A stretch of DNA of 64,000 bases from Labyrinthula sp. Ha (GCA_015227615.1 JAALGZ010000017.1:558001-622000); one strand, 5' to 3'. Positions 13,154 to 22,115 are shown, counted from the first letter of the stretch. Program-made: numbers and translations. Notes: generated by a model from the letters alone, not told the origin.

Positions 13154-13432
13154 ATGACCGAAGAAATTTCCTTGGGTAATGCAGTATCGACTTATACACT
13201 GGAAGGACAAGCGAAGGTTCTGTCAAAAGCCCAACAGGCAAGTGCCCAGAAGACAACCCAATCTATTAAAGAAAATAACGTGCGTGGATTACTTCATGCT
13301 TTGAACTTTGAAAAAGTTCCTATTCTTAATAAAACTAACCCGTTCTTTTTATTGTTTCTCATGGGATACCCCTCCTTTGGCTTTGACTGTTCCATTAGGC
13401 TCTTGTTGGTACGTGCTGTTATCTTCCGGTAA
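13154..13432 (+). CDS. Small hypothetical protein with a hydrophobic C-terminal part, 92 aa
   Basis: The frame starts at an ATG 87 bases from the divergent transporter gene. Residues 1-55 are polar, with several Gln, Lys and Ala residues. Residues 62-92 are hydrophobic and could form one membrane helix. The stop codon TAA at 13430-13432 falls inside a perfect intron-like string, GTAAT...CTTAG at 13429-13453 (25 nt). If that string is spliced, this frame would join the frame of the downstream L7/L12 gene. I do not recognise the protein. It could be a tail-anchored mitochondrial or ER protein, but that is a guess. Confidence 0.45.
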   Translation: MTEEISLGNAVSTYTLEGQAKVLSKAQQASAQKTTQSIKENNVRGLLHALNFEKVPILNKTNPFFLLFLMGYPSFGFDCSIRLLLVRAVIFR

Positions 13433-13520
13433 TATATTTGAAAATATACTTAGTGACGTGGTAGCATTAGATTGCCCAAAATATATTGATATCCAATACA
13501 AAAAGCAAACATCCACCACA

Positions 13521-14111
13521 ATGAACAAGATCATACGAAGCCTCAATGTGTCCAGAGCAAGATCAATAAGCAAAAATATCCTAACTCACCGTGTGTACCC
13601 ATCAAGTGAAACATCCTTGATCCGAAATATATCACATTCATCTACGAACAAACTATCTTTTTCCCAAACTATGAAGTTTTCCACAGATTCTGCTGAAGAA
13701 AGAAAAGAACCAACAGAAAAAGTTGCTAAGTTAGTTGATGAAATAACTTTACTAAATCTAGTAGAAGTTTCTCAGTTGGTAGATGAACTTAAAAGTAGAT
13801 TGAACCTTCCAGATGCTGTTTTCCAACAGCCTGTTGCAGCAGTCGCGGCCCCAATTCAAGCAGAAGCTGCAGAAGAAGAGGCAAAAGAAGAAGAAAAACC
13901 TATTGTTAATATCCAACTAGATTCTTTTGATGCAGCTACAAAGATAAAAGTTATCAAAGAAGTGAAAACAGCGTCTGGATTAGGACTCAAAGAAGCAAAG
14001 ACTCTTGTAGAAGAAGCTCCTAAGGTAGTACTAGAGAATGTAAAGCGTGAAGAAGCAATTGAGATTCAAAAGAAGTTAGAAGAAGTTGGTGCAAAAATAT
14101 CTTTAATATGA
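13521..14111 (+). CDS. MRPL12: Mitochondrial large-subunit ribosomal protein bL12 (L7/L12)
   Basis: This 196-residue protein has the full L7/L12 layout. Residues 1 to about 55 are rich in Arg, Ser, Asn and Lys with almost no acidic residues, as expected of a mitochondrial presequence. Residues 65-100 match the dimerising N-terminal domain. Then comes an Ala/Glu-rich hinge (about 105-130). The C-terminal domain contains [20 protein letters not shown], the helix pair that binds translation factors, and ends in Gly-Ala-Lys-Ile-Ser. L7/L12 forms the flexible stalk that recruits and stimulates the GTPase factors on the ribosome. The frame is open further upstream, but without an ATG before 13521, and the presequence starts neatly at this Met. 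AATAAA overlaps the stop codon (14111-14116). It converges on the unknown gene ending at 14226. A plastid copy is possible in principle but nothing else suggests a plastid. Confidence 0.93.
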   Translation: MNKIIRSLNVSRARSISKNILTHRVYPSSETSLIRNISHSSTNKLSFSQTMKFSTDSAEERKEPTEKVAKLVDEITLLNLVEVSQLVDELKSRLNLPDAVFQQPVAAVAAPIQAEAAEEEAKEEEKPIVNIQLDSFDAATKIKVIKEVKTASGLGLKEAKTLVEEAPKVVLENVKREEAIEIQKKLEEVGAKISLI

Positions 14112-14225
14112 ATAAACTAAGAATTCTTCATTTTTGGCACTTACATTTAAAATAGATTAACAAGATCCAGCAGCAATTTAGGCCTTAGAATTACAAACAA
14201 GGAAAAATTAGTTAGATTAGGGTCA

Positions 14226-14933
14226 TTAGCCGACTCCAAGACCAACTTCATGTTGATCATCTGCTCCATCGTACTGCAAGGCTTGAAACTTGCCGCTTTT
14301 TTGCATCATTTTCTGCTTTTCTATTTGATCCTGAAGCTCCTGTGCTTTTTGTGCTTTCATTTGATCTATACCCATTCCACTTCCTAATCTTTTTCTTAGC
14401 TTCTCTGGAAGTATTTTTTCTTCACCTAACTTTTGCAGTGCTTTCGGTGTAACTTTTGCCATTTCTGGTAATGCTTCTCTGGACATTTCTTCAAGTTTTT
14501 CATCCCCCATCATCTGCAAAGCTTTTGGCTTTATCTGTTTTTTTGGTATTACAGGAAGAATAACCTCCTTTTTAATTATTTTTTCTTTTGGAACAGGTGT
14601 GAAGTTTATTTCTAATTCGGGTTGTTCTTCTTTTAATTTATCCAGAAGCCTATTCTCCAAGACAGAAAGCCTTAATGTATTGATACTTTGTGTACTTTCT
14701 CGCCCTTTGTCTTCATCATTCTGTGAGTTATCTTCCTTCTCTTTTAGAAAATTTTTTGCACCTTCCTCAACAATTTTATTTTCGATCTTCCGAACTCGAA
14801 TTTCTCGAAGCTTCTTGTCTAATTCTAGCCTTAATGTTTCATAAACTTCTTCTACTTCAAAATCATCTAAATCTAAATCATTTGTAAATCCAATTTTAGC
14901 GTCTTCAAATCCATTTAAGCCACCTGCTCCCAT
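14226..14933 (-). CDS. Unrecognised highly charged, coiled-coil-like protein, 235 aa
   Basis: I do not recognise this protein. The first ATG in frame is at 14933. The frame is open another 20 codons upstream, but no ATG occurs before a stop, so a longer N terminus would need an unseen 5' exon. About a third of the residues are Lys, Arg, Glu or Asp. Residues 30-100 look like a long amphipathic helix or coiled coil. A motif occurs twice in the second half: KPKALQMMGDEKLEEM and TPKALQKLGEEKILPEKL. A Gln/Lys/Met-rich helix follows, and the end is Gly-rich. There is no signal peptide or membrane segment. It is divergent from ARFRP1 with 150 bases between starts, and convergent with L7/L12 with 114 bases between stops. 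A nuclear or cytoskeletal scaffold role would fit the composition but is not shown. Confidence 0.7.
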   Translation of the reverse strand: MGAGGLNGFEDAKIGFTNDLDLDDFEVEEVYETLRLELDKKLREIRVRKIENKIVEEGAKNFLKEKEDNSQNDEDKGRESTQSINTLRLSVLENRLLDKLKEEQPELEINFTPVPKEKIIKKEVILPVIPKKQIKPKALQMMGDEKLEEMSREALPEMAKVTPKALQKLGEEKILPEKLRKRLGSGMGIDQMKAQKAQELQDQIEKQKMMQKSGKFQALQYDGADDQHEVGLGVG

Positions 14934-15083
14934 TATCTGCTTTTTTAGGAAGCTTCTGTGTCTTTTCGACAAGTCTTGTTTCCTATACTTCAACGGTTAT
15001 ATTAAGCTGAAACAGGGATGCTGCCCAAAATATAATCTGAAAGAGACGAAGAAAAAGACAAAAACTTGGGTGAAAACAAATCA

Positions 15084-15826
15084 ATGTTTTCGCTGTTAGC
15101 TGGATTTATAAAATGGTTGTTTTCAAAGACTGAATTACATATTCTTATTATTGGAATTGATCATGCAGGTAATTTCTCGACTTTTTTTAAGTGTTTAGGA
15201 AAAACTACACTCCTGGAACAGCTAAAACGACATTTTCAACACATCGAAGCTATACCTGCACACCGAATACCACCAACTGTAAACAAACATTGAAAAAGTT
15301 AAGTTATAGGTTGGGTTAAACATTGGAAAAATTGATATTGAACATTGTCGGGTCTTATTCTGGGACCTTGGAGGTCAAAAGAAACTTCGAACAATTTGGG
15401 TATTTCCAATTCAACTCTTTATCTCTCAGAAAAACTATTTTGCTGAAGCCCATGGAATACTTTTTGTGTTAGATTCTTCAGATAAAAGTAGGTTTCAAGA
15501 AGTTAAACAAACATTTACAAACATTATGGAAAACCAAGAACTCCAAGGTATCTTTTTTGAAGATTGTTTTAGTTAATTTAGGTGTTCCTACTGTTCTTTG
15601 TTGTAATAAACAAGATCTACAAACAGCAGGAAATGTTGAAGAGATTGAGCAGTTGTTACAAGTTCATAAATATGGAACCAAACGAGATATTTTAGTACGT
15701 GGTATATCAGCAGTAAAATTAGTTAATGTTGATGAGAGTGTTCGGTGGTTGATAAGAAAAGCAAAAATCATACAAGAAGTTAGACAAAGTATACAAGAGT
15801 CTAGTTTGGAAGATGAAAAGAAATAA
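15084..15826 (+). CDS. ARFRP1: ARF-related small GTPase ARFRP1 (yeast Arl3-like)
   Basis: Five exons (15084-15168, 15199-15278, 15310-15399, 15430-15547, 15582-15826) join to 205 codons, close to the usual size of about 200. The joined protein has the ARF-family G motifs in order: P-loop Gly-Ile-Asp-His-Ala-Gly-Lys-Thr (residues 24-31), switch I around Pro-Pro-Thr-Val-Gly-Leu-Asn, WDLGGQ, and Asn-Lys-Gln-Asp. The segment VGLNIGKIDIEHCRVLFWDL matches ARFRP1 better than other ARF/ARL proteins. The start is the ATG at 15084. It begins Met-Phe and lacks the Gly-2 needed for myristoylation, as in ARFRP1/Arl3, which are N-acetylated by NatC and bound to the Golgi through SYS1. In known systems it controls trans-Golgi recruitment of ARL1 and golgins. 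The gene is divergent from the 14226-14933 gene, and SNRNP27 starts 60 bases after its stop. AATAAA overlaps the stop (15822-15827). Introns 1 and 3 are 30 nt and lack in-frame stops. Confidence 0.95.
15169..15198 (+). other. ARFRP1: ARFRP1 intron 1, 30 nt
   Basis: It begins GTAATTTC and ends GTTTAG. Removal restores Ala-Gly-Lys-Thr in the P-loop (phase 1). It is a multiple of three with no in-frame stop, so an unspliced message would add ten residues inside the nucleotide-binding loop. Confidence 0.93.
15279..15309 (+). other. ARFRP1: ARFRP1 intron 2, 31 nt
   Basis: It begins GTAAAC and ends TTATAG. Removal joins Pro-Pro-Thr to Val-Gly-Leu-Asn in switch I (phase 0). Retention gives an in-frame TGA. 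Confidence 0.92.
15400..15429 (+). other. ARFRP1: ARFRP1 intron 3, 30 nt
   Basis: It begins GTATTTCC and ends TCTCAG. Removal joins ...Thr-Ile-Trp to Lys-Asn-Tyr-Phe-Ala-Glu (phase 0). It is again a multiple of three with no stop, so retention would be silent to a stop-codon check. Confidence 0.92.
15548..15581 (+). other. ARFRP1: ARFRP1 intron 4, 34 nt
   Basis: It begins GTATCTTT and ends AATTTAG. Removal gives Leu-Gln-Gly-Val-Pro-Thr, the conserved approach to the Asn-Lys-Gln-Asp motif (phase 1). An internal TTTAG 9 bases earlier would break the frame. Confidence 0.9.
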
Positions 15827-15885
15827 ATTCATCTTTTTCTTTATAATGTTTAATTTTTTTTCTGTTTTTACCAATTATTATTATT

Positions 15886-16236
15886 ATGGGAAAACGAAAA
15901 AGTGAAGAAAGTGAAAAGATAACAAAGAAACGAAAGATAGATGAGAAAGAAGATAAGAAGAAAAGTGAAAATATTAAGAAAGATAAAAAAGATATAAAAG
16001 TAGAAGAAGAAAATGATATAAATGAAATTATGGGATTTAAATCATTTGGATCAACGAAGAATAAGAAAGTAAAAGGAAATGATATGGGATATAAGTCGGT
16101 AGTGAAATACCGGAATTTTAGACAATATATGAATAGATCAGGAGGATTTAATAGAAGACTTGATCCTCTTCCTGACTCTAAAGGAAAAACAAGTACTCAG
16201 AAAAGATCCCAGAAGAAACATAAAAGTAAGAACTAA
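15886..16236 (+). CDS. SNRNP27: U4/U6.U5 tri-snRNP 27 kDa protein (SNRNP27)
   Basis: A 116-residue nuclear protein. Residues 1-40 are almost all Lys, Glu, Asp, Arg and Ser. Then comes the family signature: Ile-Met-Gly-Phe-Lys-Ser-Phe-Gly-Ser-Thr-Lys (residues 48-58), a Lys-Lys-Val-Lys-Gly linker, and Tyr-Arg-Asn-Phe-Arg-Gln-Tyr-Met-Asn-Arg-Ser-Gly-Gly-Phe-Asn-Arg (about 75-91), ending with Leu-Asp-Pro-Leu. SNRNP27 sits in the tri-snRNP/pre-B spliceosome and affects 5' splice-site choice, which fits a genome that still splices very short introns. The usual RS-rich N terminus is replaced here by a Lys/Glu-rich one, and there is an extra basic tail of about 20 residues. The gene starts 60 bases after the ARFRP1 stop on the same strand. 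No intron is needed. Confidence 0.93.
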   Translation: MGKRKSEESEKITKKRKIDEKEDKKKSENIKKDKKDIKVEEENDINEIMGFKSFGSTKNKKVKGNDMGYKSVVKYRNFRQYMNRSGGFNRRLDPLPDSKGKTSTQKRSQKKHKSKN

Positions 16237-16346
16237 GGTTTAAGGTTTTTCTGCTTTTCACATGTTTTCTTGAGTGCATCAGTTGATTCTTTTTGTGTTG
16301 GAGGCATGTCTGGGTTTGGAAGTTTATTTAAAGTGAATGAACGCCT
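16233..16346 (-). CDS. Possible last exon of a minus-strand gene
   Basis: An open stretch of 37 codons ends with TAG at 16235-16233, overlapping the stop of SNRNP27 on the other strand. It reads RRSFTLNKLPNPD then MPPTQKESTDALKKTCEKQK and four or five more residues. The internal ATG is at 16307. The texture is protein-like, and the stop-to-stop contact resembles two certain convergent pairs in this window. I could not trace upstream exons with confidence, although several GT...AG strings of 21-33 nt lie between 16310 and 16670. I do not recognise the product. Confidence 0.3.
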   Translation of the reverse strand, partial: RRSFTLNKLPNPDMPPTQKESTDALKKTCEKQKNLKP

Positions 16347-16349
16347 TTG

Positions 16350-18143
16350 TTACGATAAATTTCACGTGAAAACTGATTTATATACAATTTAGATTGTAAC
16401 GAGTGGTTTGTTCATGTCTTTTAATATAAAGAGAATTCAACCCAACTAAGTTCACGAACAACTGATTTCTACGCCATAATGACTAACCACAAGTTTGTTT
16501 TTTCATACGAGACTTTTATATTGAGTAAGATTATTAGTTGAAAGTTGAGTAAGTGAAGAAAAGACTTAACATCAGCACAATTGCCACTAATTTTTTTTTG
16601 ATTGTATACTAAGTTTCGTATAAAACTACAGGGACACGCTGAAATCTTGCTAGGACTCACCTTCATCCTTTCTTCATATCCTAGTCATCACACGGTCTTA
16701 GAGCTCAGTTAAAACCCATTTCACGGATGGTGGTCATGATGTACTTTTTCAAAAAAAACTTTGATAGGCATATCGCATGTGGGGGGCTTTGAATTGCTCT
16801 CTAGCGAATGAATACAATGGGTTTTCTTCTAATCTTGGGTTTTCTCTAGGACAACTGGAATAATCCTGCTTGCCTTATTTTCGGCAGAATTTTCATACCA
16901 AATTAGGCTCGTAAGTACTGATAGTATGCTATAAGACCGGTAACTTATGTTCTTTTATATTATTTTGCTTATAATGGGAACTTATTCACTTAGTGGACGA
17001 GAGTTAGAGTTTTAATCCCCTTACGAATACTCGCTCTATATTTCTTGTGATCAAGTTCCAAGGAATACTGCTGTTGTACCTGTAGCGAACAATAAGTTTA
17101 TTAAAATGAGACATCTAAAACTTTACATTCCTGAGTCTTTATTTTTGCTTAAGAAGGAATCCTCCAAATAAATAAAGACCATTTAATCATACTCATGCCA
17201 TATACCAAAATTTTCTTCTAACATCAGTCGTGAAGATACCATGTTCAATTGGAGAAAACCTATGACTCCAAAGGCTTGATGAAGAGTCTACTTCAGTTTC
17301 AAAGCAGATGAAATATCATTCTATCACTCTTCTCTGCGGATAAACCCCAAGGGTTAAGATTTTCGCTGAAATTGCAAAATTTACTTGGTGAAGTATTTAA
17401 GAAGGATAAACTTTTGCTAATTCGGAATAAAATTTGTTAGCAATCTTCTATTAACGCTTTTATAAAAAAGATTTTTATGGGATAGTTATTGAAATGTTAT
17501 TCGGCTATCAAAAGTTGATATCTATAACAAACATCTGTTATTATACCAAAACTTCAATATTAGCAACAGCACATATTTCTTCAAGTGACCTCATTTTTTT
17601 TCAAAGAAGAACTGTTAAATTATGATGTTAAAGATTCTCGACAGTGCAAAAATCTTCCACACTAAATCATAGGAGACATAGGGAAAATTGCATTTTTAAA
17701 CATATATATAGCAGTGATTTCATACTTCAATTCAATTAGAATTAGATAAACAAGCAATATGTACTTAAAGAATTTTTACCATCCTGTTTATTAGAGAATA
17801 TACAGAACAGTGAAGCACTTTTGCCAAGTACTAAAGTTTCCAAATGTGAGTCTTTAACAGAAGTATAAAACTTTTTGGCTGAAACAAACTATTACTTCAT
17901 TCGAATAAAATTTTTATTAAGTGCCTTTCTTTAACTAGAGCTAAATAGCCTCAGTACCATCAAAACAGAAAAGTTTCCCCCCAGAATTGCTAGCTTTCAG
18001 TTCTACAGTTTGAAAGTAGAATAACAAACCGATAATTCCTTTCTTCAAAAAATCCTTTAGCATGTGCTCTGAGTGAGTTGAAAAGAACACGGTCTAATTT
18101 CAAAGCAGATAAATGATATTTTATAATACTAGAAGGGTTCCGT
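16350..18143. other. Gene-poor AT-rich stretch
   Basis: Apart from possible upstream exons of a minus-strand gene before 16670, nothing was recognised. Confidence 0.55.
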
Positions 18144-18164
18144 TTTTTTTACACATGTGTAAAT

Positions 18165-18371
18165 TTACACACGGCAAATGATTGGTTGAATTTTTTTGAG
18201 TATGGCCAAATAAGACATAGGGTAAAAATAAATATTAATGACATTTGTGATTTCATGATTTCGAATTTGGGCCATATAACCAAAAATCATACTTTGACGA
18301 AATTTGCAGTGCGCAGAATCGCGATTTTTCCATACTTCGTCTGAATAATCGATACGCGGAACAATAATTTC
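18165..18371 (-). CDS. Short ORF ending in the TIR, about 68 aa
   Basis: This frame has no ATG near its start (TTG at 18374). Its stop lies within the terminal repeat. It contains Trp, Cys, His and Arg codons and looks like the tail of a protein, possibly a last exon. No domain was recognised. Confidence 0.25.
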   Translation of the reverse strand, partial: EIIVPRIDYSDEVWKNRDSAHCKFRQSMIFGYMAQIRNHEITNVINIYFYPMSYLAILKKIQPIICRV

Positions 18372-18488
18372 CAATACTTGGACAAAAAAGAGAGGGGGCT
18401 GGGAAAAAAGTTAAGTATAGTAGAAGATAAAAAATAAATATTAATAGTTAAGAAACAATAAGATCTGAAGTTGCCTGACCCTAGCGTA

Positions 18489-18513
18489 GCGGGGAGCCTT
18501 TCATGCTCTCCGC
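18489..18513. other. GC-rich hairpin inside the TIR element
   Basis: GCGGGGAGC and GCTCTCCGC form a 9-bp stem with one G-T pair and a 7-base loop. It lies in a GC-rich island (about 18475-18580) that also repeats ACTCGGCCCTC at about 18536 and 18556. This composition contrasts sharply with everything around it. Confidence 0.7.
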
Positions 18514-18759
18514 GCCTTTAAAAATGACCCCCATGACTCGGCCCTCCCTCCCCACTCGGCCCTCGATGAAAATGAGGATGGATTTAAATCTTTTTCCATA
18601 GCTTGAATACAGAAACTTGAAAATTTGTAAAGAAGTTAATAAGTAAATATATGAAATGACATAATTAAAAGCTTAAGACAAATAATTTTGAAACCTGAAA
18701 TTCAGAAGATTTAGATTTTTGTTAAAATTAAAATTTAAAAATTAAATGGATTCGTCATC

Positions 18760-18834
18760 TAATCTAGGTGCAACTGTTTATGCAAACTCGCTCTGTTTTT
18801 TTTAATTCAGCTGCAACCTTTTTATCCAAACTCG
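18760..18834. repeat. Two imperfect direct copies of a 31-32-base unit
   Basis: TAATCTAGGTGCAACTGTTT... at 18760-18790 and TTAATTCAGCTGCAACCTTT... at 18803-18834 are similar across their length, and both end in AAACTCG. The spacer is T-rich. Repeats inside a transposon can be protein-binding sites, but that is inference. Confidence 0.65.
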
Positions 18835-18898
18835 TTATTTTTCTTCATTCTTTTTCTTGGTGTAGTCTTTTTTCTCTTCGAAATTTAGCGTCATCCAG

Positions 18899-19093
18899 CT
18901 AAAAACTTTCTATTTGTTTTTTTTGTTTATCCCTCGATCTTGCTCTACTTTGTTGAACTCTTTCCGTGTAAAATATCCTCATTCTATCCAAATCGGCACC
19001 TAACGAACGTCTGACGTTTTTTTCAAAGTTAGGCTGATCCACTTTTAAAATATCTGTTTCATATCGTTGAAAGGTATTTTTTCGTTCAATCAT
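18899..19093 (-). CDS. Short ORF inside the TIR element, 64 aa
   Basis: It starts with ATG at 19093 and ends with TAG. It is rich in Arg, Lys, Gln and Glu, with helix-like texture (Asp-Leu-Asp-Arg-Met-Arg-Ile-Phe-Tyr-Thr-Glu-Arg). The same frame stays open for 17 more codons past the TAG (Leu-Asp-Asp-Ala-Lys-Phe-Arg-Arg...), so a longer protein may once have existed. No domain was recognised. Confidence 0.35.
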   Translation of the reverse strand: MIERKNTFQRYETDILKVDQPNFEKNVRRSLGADLDRMRIFYTERVQQSRARSRDKQKKQIESF

Positions 19094-19283
19094 GTTTTTA
19101 AATGCTCAAATTGCAACCATCTGGTACATTACTGGGTTTCCCGGCGTCTGTTGTGATCGAATGGTGAAGATTTGTTTTTTTATCTTGAATTTGTTGGTTT
19201 ATGAATAGAATGTGGCCCAAATGGGCATTGAAAAAATTGAGCAAATAGATTGCCGTGTGTAAATTTACACATGTGTAAAAAAA

Positions 19284-22115
19284 CCTTATCCTATACTAGA
19301 ATGTACTCATAATTATTTAATGTACTTCGTATGAGGTTTATTGTTTGAAAAATATGCATCGCCTAGAATTGAGGATTATCTTCTAAAAAACATACTATAT
19401 ACTCTTGAAATTACTGGAGCAAAAGTCTAAGTCATTATTTGTTGTGCCTCAATATCCAAGGGTTCTAAAAACAGGAAATCTGAGCTATGTTTCAGAAAAT
19501 TATCTAGAGCCTTTTTATATTAACCCAACTCATTTTACTGTCAGTATCTTACCTGATATTTTAGACATAATTCTGTCAAGACACCTTATATATGCTGTAT
19601 AGTTTGCAAAATATAAATGAACTTATTTTGTTCCTATTAGAGTTCAATTTCAAGAGTTTTGAGCTAGTTGAAGAGTTTTACCGGTGTGAAATATGTGAAT
19701 AATCTTTTGGATAGCACAAAAATTTGGTTCATGCGCTAGTACTATAGGTTTTGTAGTTTTGAAAAATTTTGCACTTATGGAATAAAGTTGGTACGTTTAG
19801 CTACATGACTATAAAGCTGCAGTTAAAACCAGGTATAGGTATATTCATGCGGATTTTTTACCAGACGCATGTAATTATGTATGTTGCTCTACTACATCAT
19901 AGCTTAAGATAGTTAATACAGTTTTCTTGGAGATTGAAGAATATCTCATATTGATAAGAGCAACTGTGGGTACTCTAGTTATTCTCGAATGGCCTTAAAG
20001 ATCAATAGTGAGTTAAGATGGCGTATAGTGCGTTCTAAGAACTTGTAAACAGATACTTCTCTGTGAAGTGATAGAATAATTTTTTTCTTGTATCAAATTT
20101 CAGCCATTAGTTCATGAGATTTTCATTATCTTTCACACTAGAATATTTCAAGTTTAATTATGTTTTTTCTGTAACACGTAATCGCTTTTAGAGTTTATTT
20201 GAATGATGTCAATCTTCATTTAGCTGTAACAGAATCATAAGTTTTGAAATCATTATAATCTTAACCATTCAGGGTTCGTATATTTACCAGATTTAGTTGA
20301 GCTAGCTTGAATGTATCAGCAGCTTCAACATTTCTAGTGGGAATGTGATATGCTTCAAGATATATCGATGGGCAGAATTCAGTTTCCTTAGGAACGATTT
20401 GTATATAGTAATATGAGCTATATACGATTATTTCATGGTTGATTGATGTTTGAAAAAGGAGTGCTGATAGACACCAAGTTTAGTGCGAATAAAATTCTCT
20501 TAATAGTAAGAAATAAGTTTTCTTGAATAATTTGTTAATTTCTTGCAAGAATAATTCCAGCAGCTCAAAGTTTTGTTTTCTGTTCCAGATCCTGGGCAAC
20601 AATAATAAAAATGTATTTTGCGAATTTTGTTGATAATAGATCAATATGCTCAACCTAACTACAAGAAAGTGATTTGATATGTGATAATTTGTCGCAGTTA
20701 TTACGTTTAGTTGTGACATTGTCTGAATAAACGAAATCAAAGTATAAGAATTTCCAAAGCACATGTTTCTTTTATTGAACTACATACGAACATGCTCACA
20801 GGAAGGCAAAATTAAGTTTCTGTTGCTAACCATAAAATGAACAACATTATCTACATATTCTGCCTAAATTTATTTACCTTCCAAAATAGTTTTGGGAAAT
20901 TGAATTCGAGTTTACTAGTTTTTTAGGGAATCCCCCAAAAACAGTGCATAGTAGCACAACTACAATATTAATCATACATATATATATATTTTGCTAGATT
21001 AATTTTATAGTGACCAGCAGTTTCTGCACCAGTAAAGGGAAAAAACCCTGTTTCTTTCTTGGCGAGATAAATTTTCTCTATAGCTAATTTATCCACTGCA
21101 ATAACTCCCAGGTCGTGCTCTCTACAATCCACCAATTAACTGTAGATGCCCAAAGAAATTTTCAAATTCGAAGTCAAAAGTGCTTAGTCAATATCTTTGA
21201 ATAGGTAAGTCCTAGCTGATCCGAACCCCAGATCATAGCATAATTCTCAGTGTGCTGCATAATATTTTGGCTTAAACGGAAGCTATTCTGCCCTACATCT
21301 GGTTTGAAAAAAATCCTATGAATCAAACCAGAAAATGTTTTCCCTTTTCTGAAAAACTTATATAACTTGCTGGCTTAAAAATCTAATGAAACTATCTACG
21401 CCCCGTTGGTTCAACTCTTAAGAGTACAAACTGCTCCCATGACCAGAGAAACTGGCTTAGGCCTTTCTTGTATAAACACGGTCATTATTTTGCTTACTCA
21501 AGAGGAGCATTTATAATTGAAAGGGTTAAAAATGATAAAAAAAATTATATTAGCTGATACAAGTGCTATCAGAATCCCAGTCCAAATAATCAATCTAGTT
21601 CAAAAGTCTTTCTCGAGCGAAAAAAATCTGCCCTGTAAAGACTAAGAAGGGAATTGATGTCCATGGCCCAGCTGCGTAATTTTTGTGAACATCCTATGTA
21701 CTTATTAGACCGATGATTTTTCGACTCTTGACTGAATGCTAATTATCGCAACAAAATACATAGCAGACTTTAATAAGAAAAGTTAGCTGTAGAATTGCTC
21801 AAAAAAATTCAGTTAAAACTTGAATTAACGGAAGCTATGAGTCGATAACTTAACGCGTAGGTATTTGAAGTTACTTTCTTTAAGACACGCATGAAAAAAA
21901 TGCACGTGCTAGCAACAAATATTCTACATTAGATCAACTCATGCAAGTAAAGGTTCAACTCTGTTCTTTAATTCTAATGCGACACCAACTAAGATTTAAT
22001 TTTTAAACCGTACTGTTAACTATTAACGTTGTTTGGGCCATCATCCACCTGGCTGAAGGTTTTTTGATGTCCTCACCATTCCCTACGGCCTCTTGCTATT
22101 TCAATATCAAAATAA
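19284..22115. other. Gene-poor AT-rich stretch
   Basis: Only chance-length frames were seen (longest 94 codons, minus strand at 20480-20764, without recognisable features). Confidence 0.6.

Larger units (their letters stand above)
18144..19283. mobile_element. TIR element of about 1.1 kb, no transposase seen
   Basis: The ends are inverted copies of a 34-base sequence: seven T, then ACACATGTGTAAATTTACAC, then ACGGCAA. They lie at 18144-18177 and, reversed, at 19250-19283, and match perfectly. A weaker inverted match continues inward for about 30 bases. A clear target-site duplication was not found; CTAG and TATA words lie near both ends. Inside are two short minus-strand frames (18899-19093 and 18165-18371), a GC-rich block with a 9-bp hairpin at 18489-18513, and a directly repeated 31-32-base unit at 18760-18834. 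No DDE transposase motif is visible, so this is probably a non-autonomous DNA transposon or a decayed one. Confidence 0.85.

Noticed and set aside
11972-14111. Bacterial contamination, suggested by the YdcZ-type transporter and L7/L12
   Set aside because: L7/L12 has a mitochondrial presequence, the genes interleave with clear eukaryotic genes, and composition is uniform.
20480-20764. Minus-strand ORF of 94 codons
   Set aside because: It lies in featureless DNA, has no recognisable motif, and its length is within chance for this much sequence.
21395-21470. tRNA-like string with GGTTCAACTC
   Set aside because: No acceptor stem or anticodon arm could be folded around it.
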